From Cryobacterium suzukii (GTDB lineage Bacteria > Actinomycetota > Actinomycetes > Actinomycetales > Microbacteriaceae): 64,000 nt of DNA. This document shows, piece after piece, positions 54,087 to 64,000 of this stretch; within the stretch, counting starts at the first letter, position 1; every line of letters starts with the position of its first letter. Made by a program: the position numbers and the translations under genes. The notes below the pieces were generated by a model, which was given only the letters and a program-made list of their open reading frames with translations, was not told where the DNA came from and did no database searches. The stretch is from contig NZ_SOHJ01000013.1 of the NCBI RefSeq assembly GCF_004403185.1, forward strand, positions 90,245 to 154,244, written 5' to 3'.

Positions 54087-55016
54087 CTACGGCAAGATAT
54101 GTCCAGCGGCAGTGAAGAGTCGATACCATTCCTCCCGCGTGAGGGCGATATCAGACCCCACCGCCGAATCGAGAAGGTGGCGCACGCTTGTCGTGCCGAG
54201 AACCACCTGCATGTGGGCAGGATGACGGGTGATCCAGGCAACGGCGATGGCAGCCGGGGGAGCAGCATAGGTTCGAGCCAGGTCATCGATGACCTCGTTC
54301 AATGCGGAGTAGTTTTCTCGATCGTTTAGAAAAATACCATCGAAGAACCCCTTCTGAAACGGCGACCATGCCTGCAGCGTGATGTTGTTGAGCCGGCAGT
54401 AATCGAGGATGCCGTTGTCCCGGTCAATGGACTGGTCGAGGCCGGCCATGTTGGCCGAAATGCCGGCGGCGATCAGCGGCGCGTGCGTGATGCTGAGTTG
54501 CACCTGGTTCACGATGAGCGGTTGGGCCACCGAGTGTTTCAGCAGCTCGACCTGCCCCGGGGTGTGATTGGAGACGCCAAAATTAAGCACTTTTCCCGCA
54601 TCGTGCAGGACGTTGAAGGCCTCGGCGACCTCGTCGGGTTCCACGAGTGCGTCAGGGCGGTGCAGCAACAGCAGGTCGAGATAGTCGGTCTTCAACGCCG
54701 TGAGCGAATCATCGACGGATTCAAGGATGTGCTCCTTGGAGAAGTCCCAGAAGCCGGCTCTAATGCCGACCTTTGACTGGATGGCGACGCTGGCCCGATC
54801 CTCCGCCGAAAACGTCACGGCGTCGCCGAAACGCCGCTCGCATTCGTGGGGCTCGCTGCCGTACACGTCGGCGTGATCGAAGAAGTTTATGCCGGCATCT
54901 CTGGACGCTCCAACCAAGGATCGGATCTCTTCGTCGGCGAGAGGAACGATCCGCATCAGCCCCAGAATGATATTGGAGACTTCGAAGTGGGTATTCGGTA
55001 ACGTCATTGTCCTCAT
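54087..55016 (-). CDS. Aldo/keto reductase, YdhF-like, 309 aa
   Basis: NADPH-dependent TIM-barrel oxidoreductase. The catalytic tetrad is readable: NFFDHADVYGS (Asp, Tyr), AIQSKVGIR (Lys) and LLLHRPDAL (His). NADP-binding segments include FGVSNHTPGQVELL and LQAWSPFQKGFF. ATG 55016 (MRTMTLPNTHFEVS) is preferred; ATG 55007 is an alternative. The substrate is unknown. The antiporter gene lies 30 bp downstream on the same strand. Confidence 0.9.
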   Translation of the reverse strand: MRTMTLPNTHFEVSNIILGLMRIVPLADEEIRSLVGASRDAGINFFDHADVYGSEPHECERRFGDAVTFSAEDRASVAIQSKVGIRAGFWDFSKEHILESVDDSLTALKTDYLDLLLLHRPDALVEPDEVAEAFNVLHDAGKVLNFGVSNHTPGQVELLKHSVAQPLIVNQVQLSITHAPLIAAGISANMAGLDQSIDRDNGILDYCRLNNITLQAWSPFQKGFFDGIFLNDRENYSALNEVIDDLARTYAAPPAAIAVAWITRHPAHMQVVLGTTSVRHLLDSAVGSDIALTREEWYRLFTAAGHILP

Positions 55017-55301
55017 AGCTCCAGTCTGGATGCAGACGGGCCAGAACAACACCCCAACAACTGTTTGAACGCGACCGGGACGTTATCTGTGGGCTGGGGT
55101 CTGCCTACAGTGTCGGCCGTGAAAAGATTTCGTCTGCGGCTGAACGCACGTTAGTTTCGCGCTCTACTCGGGCGGGAAGATGAGGTTGCCCGACACCAGC
55201 ACGGGTGAGAGGGGGCACGCTGAAATCAATCTATTGACATAATGTGCATTATCGGTCACTTTGTAGAAGCTCTGCCAGCGAGTCCGATGGGCCTGGCATG
55301 T
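55017..55301. other. Intergenic region with a palindrome, no gene seen
   Basis: 285 bp between the aldo/keto reductase start and the DeoR gene stop. No plausible gene or terminator was found. ATAATG-TG-CATTAT (55239-55252) is a perfect palindrome overlapping TTGACA (55234-55239), but no -10 stands at the right distance on either strand. The reductase promoter must lie in this stretch or be read through from the regulator. Confidence 0.5.
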
Positions 55302-56132
55302 CTAGAATTCGACAGACGGAGTGGGTATGTAATGCACGCGCAAATCGAGCGTGTTGAGGTGCTCACGGAGCTCCGGCGCGAGTTCGGCATTGACGACCAC
55401 GTCGTCGAAGTCGGCCAGGTCAGCCACGTGATACAGACCCTTGGCCTCGAACTTGCTGTCGTCAAGCACCAGCACCTTGCGATCGGCCCGAGTGAGCAAG
55501 GCTCGCTTCGTTTCGGCGGCCGCGGCGTCCGGGTGAAAGAGAGCGTCGTTCTTCACTGTCGTGGTCGACACGAAAACCACGTCGGCAGAGACCCGGCTGA
55601 GCTGCTCGACCACGACGGCACCGAGAAATGAGTCTGTCTCGTGCACGTATTGGCCACCGAGACCCACGAGCGTAATCTGCGGATGCATCAGCGTCAGTTC
55701 GCGCATCAGCCCCAGCGCGTGGGTGACCACCGCGCTCGGCGCCCGTGCGGCGAGGTGGCCGAGCATGGCTGCGACCGTAGTCGAGTCGTCGAAAGCCACA
55801 ACGTCACCGGTCCGAATCAGCAGGGCTGCCTCTGCGGCGAGAGCCTTCTTGAGGCCGACCCTGGTCGCCCGGCGCAGGCGGACATCCTGTTCGGCAAACG
55901 GATGCGGCTTCGCACGAGCCCCGCCCCGCACGCGTTCGACAAGTCCCTCGCGGGCGAGGAGATCAAGGTCGCGGTGAATCGTCATGGCGCTGACGCAAAA
56001 GGTTTCGACAAGCTTTTCGAGTCGCACGGGCCCGTGTTCCTCGATGTGGCGCACCAGTTCGCTCCGCCGCACCGGACCGGTGAGGCCATCGCGCGTGAGG
56101 GAATCGTCGTCGGTGACGTGGGCCAGCTTCAT
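55302..56132 (-). CDS. DeoR/GlpR family transcriptional regulator
   Basis: Repressor-type sugar regulator, 276 aa. The N-terminal helix-turn-helix (about residues 18-70) is RRSELVRHIEEHGPVRLEKL, then VSAMTIHRDLDLLAREGLVERVRGGAR. The C-terminal DeoR sensor domain has FDDSTTVAAMLGHL, VTHALGLMRELT, GGQYVHETDSFLG and VLDDSKFEAKGLYHVADLADFD, which bind sugar phosphates in the family. It is divergent from the polyol transporter and dehydrogenase genes, which it probably controls. ATG 56132 (MKLAHV) is chosen over 56141 because TATTAT lies 7 nt upstream; probably leaderless. Confidence 0.9.
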   Translation of the reverse strand: MKLAHVTDDDSLTRDGLTGPVRRSELVRHIEEHGPVRLEKLVETFCVSAMTIHRDLDLLAREGLVERVRGGARAKPHPFAEQDVRLRRATRVGLKKALAAEAALLIRTGDVVAFDDSTTVAAMLGHLAARAPSAVVTHALGLMRELTLMHPQITLVGLGGQYVHETDSFLGAVVVEQLSRVSADVVFVSTTTVKNDALFHPDAAAAETKRALLTRADRKVLVLDDSKFEAKGLYHVADLADFDDVVVNAELAPELREHLNTLDLRVHYIPTPSVEF

Positions 56133-56139
56133 GTTCGCC

Positions 56140-56145
56140 ATAATA
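56140..56145 (-). promoter_or_regulatory. -10 box of the DeoR-family gene (leaderless)
   Basis: TATTAT on the minus strand (5 of 6 match TATAAT), 7 nt before ATG 56132. Confidence 0.45.
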
Positions 56146-56159
56146 GGCGCCCCGACGCG

Positions 56160-56225
56160 TGTTGTTAAATCGATGTGAGCAAATGCGTATTTCATAACAG
56201 ACGGCGTGTTAAATAAGTAAGAACA
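56160..56225. promoter_or_regulatory. Candidate DeoR-type operators of the polyol locus
   Basis: An 11-bp inverted repeat, TGTTGTTAAAT (56160-56170) and ATTTCATAACA (56189-56199), matches at 9 of 11 positions. A second TGTT-N11-AACA lies at 56207-56225. GTTAAAT also recurs as a direct repeat. The AT-rich stretch lies between the divergent regulator and transporter genes and stands out from the GC-rich surroundings. Confidence 0.5.
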
Positions 56226-56276
56226 TGTGTTAGTTTTGGTGCGCTCAATCTCTGGACCATCGTAAGGACGCGAAGA

Positions 56277-57635
56277 ATGGCAGCTCAGGCTCTCACCCAC
56301 CCAGGCACCCCCGCAGGCGCGACACGCGGCCTCGTGAGGCACGGGCTACTCGACCGACTTGGACTCCCCCGCCCGCTGCTGTGGGGGTACATCGGACTAG
56401 CCCTGTTCATGGTCGGTGACGGCGTCGAAACCAACATTCTTGCGCCATTCCTCACCGGCGATCACGGCTTCAGCATCCCCCTGGTCGGCACACTGGTCAC
56501 CGTCTATGGCGTGGCCGTCGCCATCGCCGCGTTCCTTTCAGCCGCACTCTCTGACCTGTGGGGCCCGCGCCGCGTGATGATGATCGGCGCCGGTATCTGG
56601 GTCGTCTTCAACCTGCTCTTTCTCACCGTCGCCCTCACCTCAAGCAACGTCATGCTCATCTTCGTCACCTACGGCCTGCGCGGCTTTGGGTACCCCTTCT
56701 TTGCCTACGGGTTTCTGGTGTGGATCACCGCGACCGCCAACCCCAAACACCTCGCGAGTTCCATCGGCTGGTTCTACGTGGCTTTCACCGCTGGACTTCC
56801 CACCCTCGGTGCGCTCGTTGCGACCGGCGCCCTCGATATCTTCCATCTCTCGATGTACGAAACCCTCTGGGTTTCCCTCGTGCTCGTCATTGTCGGAGCC
56901 CTCGTTGCCTTCATCGGCGTCAAGGAGAAGGCCGGCCGCAATCCCCTCGTCGACAACCCCGAGGAGGTCGTCAAAGTCCTGTCCTATGGGCTCAAGCTTC
57001 TCTCCACCAAGCCCAGGGTGCTGCTCGTGATGCTCACCCGCATGATCAACTCGATCCCGACCTACGGCATGGCAATCTTCTTCCCGGCCCTGTTTGTGGA
57101 CCGGTTCAACTGGTCGATCGGCCAGTTCCTGATTCTCACCACCGTGATCTATGCGGTGAACATTCCCTTCAACCTCGTCTTCGGCGCGCTCGGCGACCGC
57201 TTCGGCTGGAGCCGCACCGTGACCTGGTTCGGCGCAGTGCTCTGCGCCGTGTCGATGATCGGCCTCTACGTCGTTCCCATCTATGCCATCGGCCAGGGCT
57301 GGCCGTTCGCCTACGGCCTCACCCTTATCGTTGGCGCGATCTTCGGAATCGGCCTTGCCGGGTTTGTGCCGCTGTCCGCGATCGCTGTGTCGCTCGCCCC
57401 ACAGCAGCCAGGCGCGGCGATGAGCTCCTACAACCTCGGCATCGGCGCGGCCGTGTTCGCCGGCCCGCTCCTCGTGGCCCTGCTCTACGGCACCCTCGGC
57501 GCACTCGGACTCGTGGTGCTCTTCGCCGCGCTGTATCTGGTGGCCGCCGTGATGGCATCCGTGTTGCGGGGAACGCAGCCCGGCTTCCACGGTGTGCCCG
57601 CTCGCATTCCATTTGATGACGCTCGACTGAATTGA
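56277..57635 (+). CDS. MFS polyol transporter, 452 aa
   Basis: Proton-coupled carrier with 12 membrane segments, of the polyol permease (RbtT/DalT-like) type. Landmarks: WGYIGLALFMVGDGVETNILAPFL, motif A-like SDLWGPRRVMMIG, YGLRGFGYPFFAYGFLVW, and a central cytoplasmic loop VKEKAGRNPLVDNPEE. The substrate (D-arabinitol, ribitol, mannitol or sorbitol) is not decided by sequence. ATG 56277 follows AAGGA at 9 nt. The dehydrogenase gene begins 7 bp after the stop, so transport and oxidation are coexpressed under the divergent DeoR regulator. Confidence 0.88.
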   Translation: MAAQALTHPGTPAGATRGLVRHGLLDRLGLPRPLLWGYIGLALFMVGDGVETNILAPFLTGDHGFSIPLVGTLVTVYGVAVAIAAFLSAALSDLWGPRRVMMIGAGIWVVFNLLFLTVALTSSNVMLIFVTYGLRGFGYPFFAYGFLVWITATANPKHLASSIGWFYVAFTAGLPTLGALVATGALDIFHLSMYETLWVSLVLVIVGALVAFIGVKEKAGRNPLVDNPEEVVKVLSYGLKLLSTKPRVLLVMLTRMINSIPTYGMAIFFPALFVDRFNWSIGQFLILTTVIYAVNIPFNLVFGALGDRFGWSRTVTWFGAVLCAVSMIGLYVVPIYAIGQGWPFAYGLTLIVGAIFGIGLAGFVPLSAIAVSLAPQQPGAAMSSYNLGIGAAVFAGPLLVALLYGTLGALGLVVLFAALYLVAAVMASVLRGTQPGFHGVPARIPFDDARLN

Positions 57636-57642
57636 GACCCAC

Positions 57643-59148
57643 ATGACCACGCTCACCACTCCCCCTTTTTCCACCGGCACCGTCCTCACGACGGATGCCC
57701 TGGCCACCCTCGCGGCCACCGTACGCGTTCCGTCCTACGACCGCACCGGACTGACCGCGGGCATCATTCACTTCGGTGTCGGCGGGTTTCACCGTGCGCA
57801 CCAGGCACTCATGATCGACGACCTGCTCAGCCAGGGCCTGGCCCGTGATTGGGCGATTTGCGGAGTCGGCGTGCTGGCCGGTGACTCACGCATGCGAGAC
57901 GTCATGGCTGCCCAGGATGGCCTCTACACGTTGGTCGAAAAGCATGCCGACGGGCATCTGGAGGGCCGCGTCATCGGATCGATCATCGACTATATGTTCG
58001 CCCCCGACGACGTCGATGCTGTCATCGAGCGGATGGCCAGCCCCGAGGTGAAGATCGTCTCTCTCACCGTGACCGAGGGCGGCTATAACATCAACCCGGT
58101 GACCGGGGCTTTTGACTTCGGTAACCCTCAAGTGCAGGCCGACCTGGCGCCCGGCGCCGCGCCGGCCACAGTTTTCGGCATTACCGTGGAGGCTCTGCGG
58201 CGCCGGCGCGACCGCGGAGTGACCCCGTTCACGGTCATGTCGTGCGACAACCTGCAAAACAACGGTGAGGTTGCCCACCGCACCTTCGTGGCATTCGCGA
58301 CCGCCCGCGACGCTGAACTTGCCGCCTGGATCGATGCCAACGTGAGCTTTCCGAACAGCATGGTTGACCGCATCACTCCCGGCACAACGGATACCGATCG
58401 CGCGCTGGTCGCCGAAACCTTCGGCGTGCGGGACGCCTGGCCCGTGGTGTGCGAGCCCTTCTTCCAGTGGGTCTTACAGGACTCCTTTACCGACGGGCGC
58501 CCGCCCTACGAGCACGTGCGCACCCAGCTCGTCGCCGACGTCGAGCCCTACGAGCTCATGAAGCTGCGTTTGTTGAATGCGAGCCACCAGGGCCTGTGCT
58601 ATTTCGCACATTTGATGGGCTATCGGCTCGTGCACGACGCCGCGGCCGACCCGCTGATCTCACTCTTCCTGCGCGCCTACATGGACCGCGAGGGCTCCCC
58701 CACGCTCAAGCCGGTGCCCGGCATCGACCTCGACGCTTACAAGGACGAGCTCATCGCGCGGTTCTCGAACCCGAGCGTGCGCGACACCGTCGCGCGGCTG
58801 TGCAACGAGTCCTCTGACCGGATCCCGAAGTGGCTCGTGCCGGTGATCGTCGACCAGCTCGCGGCCGGTCGTTCGGTGCAGTTGTCAGCAGCGATCGTGG
58901 CCAGCTGGGCCCGCTACGCGGAGGGAACGGATGAGCAGGGCCAGCCGATCGAGGTCGCCGACCGTCTAAAGGAACGTGTCATGAATAACGCTGCCGGATT
59001 CGCCTCTGACCGACATTCGTTCCTGCGCGACCGCGACCTGTTCGGCGATCTCGTCGACGACACGACGTTTGTCGGAGCCTACGACCAAGCGCTTGAGCTG
59101 CTGCACACGGTCGGCGCCCGCGAAACACTGGTCGCGCTTTTAACCTAG
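57643..59148 (+). CDS. Mannitol dehydrogenase family polyol dehydrogenase, 501 aa
   Basis: NAD-dependent polyol-specific long-chain dehydrogenase (mannitol 2-, D-arabinitol 4-dehydrogenase or fructuronate reductase group). N-terminal Rossmann motif HFGVGGFHRAHQALMIDDLL, then LTVTEGGYNIN and VMSCDNLQNNG. The catalytic segment LMKLRLLNASHQGLCYFAHL has the conserved Lys, Asn and His. It would oxidise the polyol imported by the preceding transporter to a ketose. No kinase for the ketose is in the window. Convergent with the UvrA-like gene, 21 bp between stops. Confidence 0.92.
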   Translation: MTTLTTPPFSTGTVLTTDALATLAATVRVPSYDRTGLTAGIIHFGVGGFHRAHQALMIDDLLSQGLARDWAICGVGVLAGDSRMRDVMAAQDGLYTLVEKHADGHLEGRVIGSIIDYMFAPDDVDAVIERMASPEVKIVSLTVTEGGYNINPVTGAFDFGNPQVQADLAPGAAPATVFGITVEALRRRRDRGVTPFTVMSCDNLQNNGEVAHRTFVAFATARDAELAAWIDANVSFPNSMVDRITPGTTDTDRALVAETFGVRDAWPVVCEPFFQWVLQDSFTDGRPPYEHVRTQLVADVEPYELMKLRLLNASHQGLCYFAHLMGYRLVHDAAADPLISLFLRAYMDREGSPTLKPVPGIDLDAYKDELIARFSNPSVRDTVARLCNESSDRIPKWLVPVIVDQLAAGRSVQLSAAIVASWARYAEGTDEQGQPIEVADRLKERVMNNAAGFASDRHSFLRDRDLFGDLVDDTTFVGAYDQALELLHTVGARETLVALLT

Positions 59149-59169
59149 CCCGCGGGCGTGCTGGCCGGA

Positions 59170-61575
<2,406 letters not shown>

Positions 61576-63732
61576 CGGATCTCCTGTGATTGGCGGCACT
61601 GGGCAGAAATCGGGCCCACCAGTCCAGAATAATCTCGAACCGTTGCAAACGGTGCCGGGGGCGTCCGGTACGGCTGAGTTCGTGGTTCTCCCCCGGAAAA
61701 ATGACCAGTTCGGCCTGAACCCCGCCGCGTTTGAGCGCCGCGTAGTACCGCTCGCCCTGCGACAACGGGCAGCGCAGATCCTGCGCGGAATGCAGAACGA
61801 GCGTCGGGGTTTTTACCTGGCCGACCAGGAACTGCGGACTTTGACTCCGCACCAGGTTGGCATCCGTTCCTGCATATTCGTCACCGAAGAAATCGCCGAT
61901 GTCGCTCGTACCGACAAATGCGTCGGGATCGAGAAAACCGCGTTCCACGATGGCCGCGGCGAATCGGTGATTGTGTGCGATCGTCCAAGCGGTCAAATAG
62001 CCCCCGTAAGAGCCGCCCATGATGCCGACACGCTGTGCATCGAGGACGGGTTCGGCTTCGAGGGCACCGTCGAGAAAGTCCAACACGTCAGCCAGGTCGA
62101 GGGTACCCATACGCTGGCGGATGGCGCGACCGTGCGCTTGGCCATAACCGGATGATCCGCGCGGGTTGCAGAGGACTACCGCATAACCCGCGTCGACGTA
62201 GACCTGGGTCTCATCGAGGAGCGCGCCGGTGTACTGGGCGTACGGGCCTCCGTGGATGGTCAGGAGCACCGGGTGCGGGCCCTGCCCTGGCGGGGTGTGC
62301 ACCCAGCCGTGCACCCGGTAGCCGTCTCGCCCGGTGATCGTGAGTTCGATGCCCGCAACCACGCCGGTAGCGCGAAGGCGCCCGGAGAAGTCGGTGAGGC
62401 GTTTCGGTTCGGGGTGTGGCGTTTGCGTGCCGACGAGGCCCGTGTGTAGGAGAACGAGATCACCGGACGTACCGGCGGTCTGCACGGCGACGACGACAGA
62501 TTCGCCGCTGGTACCAACTGAGGTCGCGACGGTTGCTCCGCAGTCGAGTGGCTCCACGTGCCCATCGTGGTATACCCGAAGCAGATCAACTCGGCCGCGA
62601 CTGCCACGCAGCACGAGTACGGAGCCGTCCGCCATCGGACTAATACCGCCGGTTGCCTCCAGATCGAGTAAATCCTGGTCGGTCTGGTCTGGATCGGTCA
62701 CGCGTATCGGTGCTGAACCGTCAAGCGGGACAGGGCAGCGGTACAGGGCGCTTACCCGTCCGACGAAATCTCGTCCGGTCGCACCCACGTCGGTGGCGAG
62801 CAGCCAGAGATTACCGTCATCGTCACTGGCGAGAGCCGAAATGCTCAGGTTCTCCGTCGAACGCACGACGGTACGAGCCGGAGCGAGTATTTCGTCCGCC
62901 TTGGTGGCTTCTTCGTCGAGGCTGAGGTTGAGTTCGATTACTTCGCTGCGCAGGTCGTTGTCACGGCCGGCATGACGCGCCGAGATAGTGAGGAGCCTTG
63001 ACCCCTCACCCGCAAAGGCCAGGCCGGAATGATCGAAATCCCCCGCGGTTACCTGGCGCGCGACCGGTAGTCCGGACGGCAGGCTGGCCCGCGCTGGGGG
63101 AACGGCGTTCAACCCGGCACCCGGCTGGTCTTGAGGGTCAGCGCGAGTTGCGTCAGCCAAAACGGGTGCGAGAGCGGGCGTCGGTTCGCCCCAGACGTTG
63201 GGCACCACGGCAAGGAACACGTGCACGCGCCGGTCATTGGTGTAGCCGACTCCGTTCGACCGGTATCGCAGGGTTTCGATGCGACGTGCTGGTTCTGAAT
63301 CCGCCGACAGGCCGACAACCGTGCCGTAGCGTCCACGCTCGGGAACCCGGGCCAGGAAGGCGATCCGGCCACCGTTTGGATGCCAACGAAAGTCAGTCAC
63401 GCCGAGGACCGCGTCGGTCATTGCCAGGGGCTCGCCCCCGGCCGCGTCGACGACGTGCAACTGCGCGGTGCCGCCGGCGTCGGCCCTGAGAAACGCTATC
63501 AGGCTGCCGTCCGGGGAAAACTGGGGTGCCGAGTCACGAAAGCCCCGGGTGATGCGGCGCGGAGCCGGCTCCCCCGTTAGCGCGACGGTCCACAGCTGGC
63601 CGACGTAGTCATCCGCTGCAAAGTCAGCATTCACGCGCGAGAAAACCGCCCGCGAACCATCAGGATGGATCGTCGGGCGCGACACAGAGCAAAGCAGCGG
63701 AAGATCGGCAGCCTTCATTGTTTTCTCGCTTC

Positions 63733-64000
63733 CTAGTCGCTCGTGAACCCGGTCGTGTCGCCGACCAAACGGGTATTTCCGACCGGAACCGGGTCCACCG
63801 CGGCCGAGACGATCTCCGCCGCGAATTCGCTGACATTGTAGAGGCGCCCCGCTGCCTCCTTGCGGGCATTGAGGGCGCCCGGGTTGGACCGTTCGAGTAG
63901 CGTCGCCGTGATAGTGCCCTCGATCATGTCGCCGGAGACGACGACGAATCCGATACCGGACTCTTCAAGCTCGGGAATGACGGCGCGCAGGGCGTCTTCG
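63733..64000 (-). CDS. C-terminal part of an SDR-like oxidoreductase (5' end outside window)
   Basis: The frame is open to the window edge. The visible 88 residues include ALRAVIPELEESGIGFVVVSG, then GDMIEGTITATLLERSNPG, RKEAAGRLYNVSEFA and NTRLVGDTTGF. This resembles the C-terminal third of short-chain dehydrogenase/reductases as found in actinobacteria, but the NAD(P) loop and catalytic YxxxK lie outside the window and cannot be checked. It precedes the S9 peptidase gene by 14 bp on the same strand, so they are probably cotranscribed. Confidence 0.6.
   Translation of the reverse strand, partial: EDALRAVIPELEESGIGFVVVSGDMIEGTITATLLERSNPGALNARKEAAGRLYNVSEFAAEIVSAAVDPVPVGNTRLVGDTTGFTSD

Noticed and set aside
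55227-55260. TTGACA box as a promoter after the DeoR gene
   Set aside because: No -10 at 16-18 bp on the plus strand, and the direction would run into the 3' end of the regulator with no gene to drive.
55160-55301. Remnant of a coding region downstream of the DeoR stop
   Set aside because: The short open frame is a read-through continuation of the regulator's frame with no recognisable family motif.
56220-56232. LexA/SOS-like GAAC-N4-GTT near the polyol transporter
   Set aside because: It lacks the flanking consensus and the context is carbohydrate uptake; better explained as part of the DeoR operator region.

Overview
The window looks like a chromosomal segment of a high-GC actinobacterium of the family Microbacteriaceae (a Cryobacterium/Leifsonia-like organism). 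The gene order glnA2-glnE-glnA1, the actinobacterial bc1-aa3 respiratory genes (ctaCDF, ctaE-qcrCAB), the small actinobacterial families (DUF4191, DUF3043, DUF7455), the sigA-murT-gatD-parE block and polyphosphate glucokinase all point there. The family call is by recognition, not by database search. No tRNA, rRNA, CRISPR array, insertion sequence or prophage was seen, and no stretch longer than 300 bases lacks a gene. Two genes run off the ends: ppgK at the left and an SDR-like gene at the right.

Layout. 1-9.4 kb: ppgK, map, a small SPOR-like protein, panB, then the nitrogen block glnA2-glnE facing glnA1. A four-pentamer GlnR-type operator lies between glnA1 and an RDD membrane protein. 9.4-18.4 kb: lipoate and 2-oxo acid dehydrogenase functions (DUF4191, lipA, lipB, sucB, lpdA), interrupted by a membrane pseudokinase, and pepA. 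18.5-33.5 kb: PAC2 protein, an MFS transporter, sigA, murT/gatD, parE and parC, a phosphatase-superfamily enzyme, DUF3043, an M20 peptidase and erpA. 33.7-42 kb: ctaC-ctaD-ctaF on the plus strand, and ctaE-qcrC-qcrA-qcrB with an RlmA-type methyltransferase on the minus strand. 42.2-48.3 kb: trpD, then glycerol and dihydroxyacetone use (glpF-glpK divergent from dhaK-dhaL-dhaM). 48.3-64 kb: an accessory stretch with a SnoaL-like protein, an alpha/beta hydrolase, DUF488, a 3-methyladenine glycosylase, a guanidine exporter under a guanidine-III riboswitch, an antiporter fused to a UBP-type zinc finger, an aldo/keto reductase, a DeoR-controlled polyol locus, and an SDR-S9 peptidase-UvrA-like operon.

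Three observations stand out. First, MurT and GatD have lost hallmark residues of D-glutamate amidation: the GatD nucleophile cysteine, the MurT Cys4 ribbon and a MurT aspartate motif. This fits a family with B-type peptidoglycan, in which the D-Glu alpha-carboxyl carries the interpeptide bridge; the pair is a candidate for bridge attachment rather than amidation. Second, sixteen genes carry a TANNNT-like -10 hexamer that ends 6-8 nt before the start codon. This indicates widespread leaderless transcription and settles several start codons. In the map/SPOR pair the two -10 boxes each overlap the start codon of the opposite gene. Third, cis-regulatory sites can be read directly: the GlnR operator of glnA1 and the guanidine-III riboswitch of sugE.
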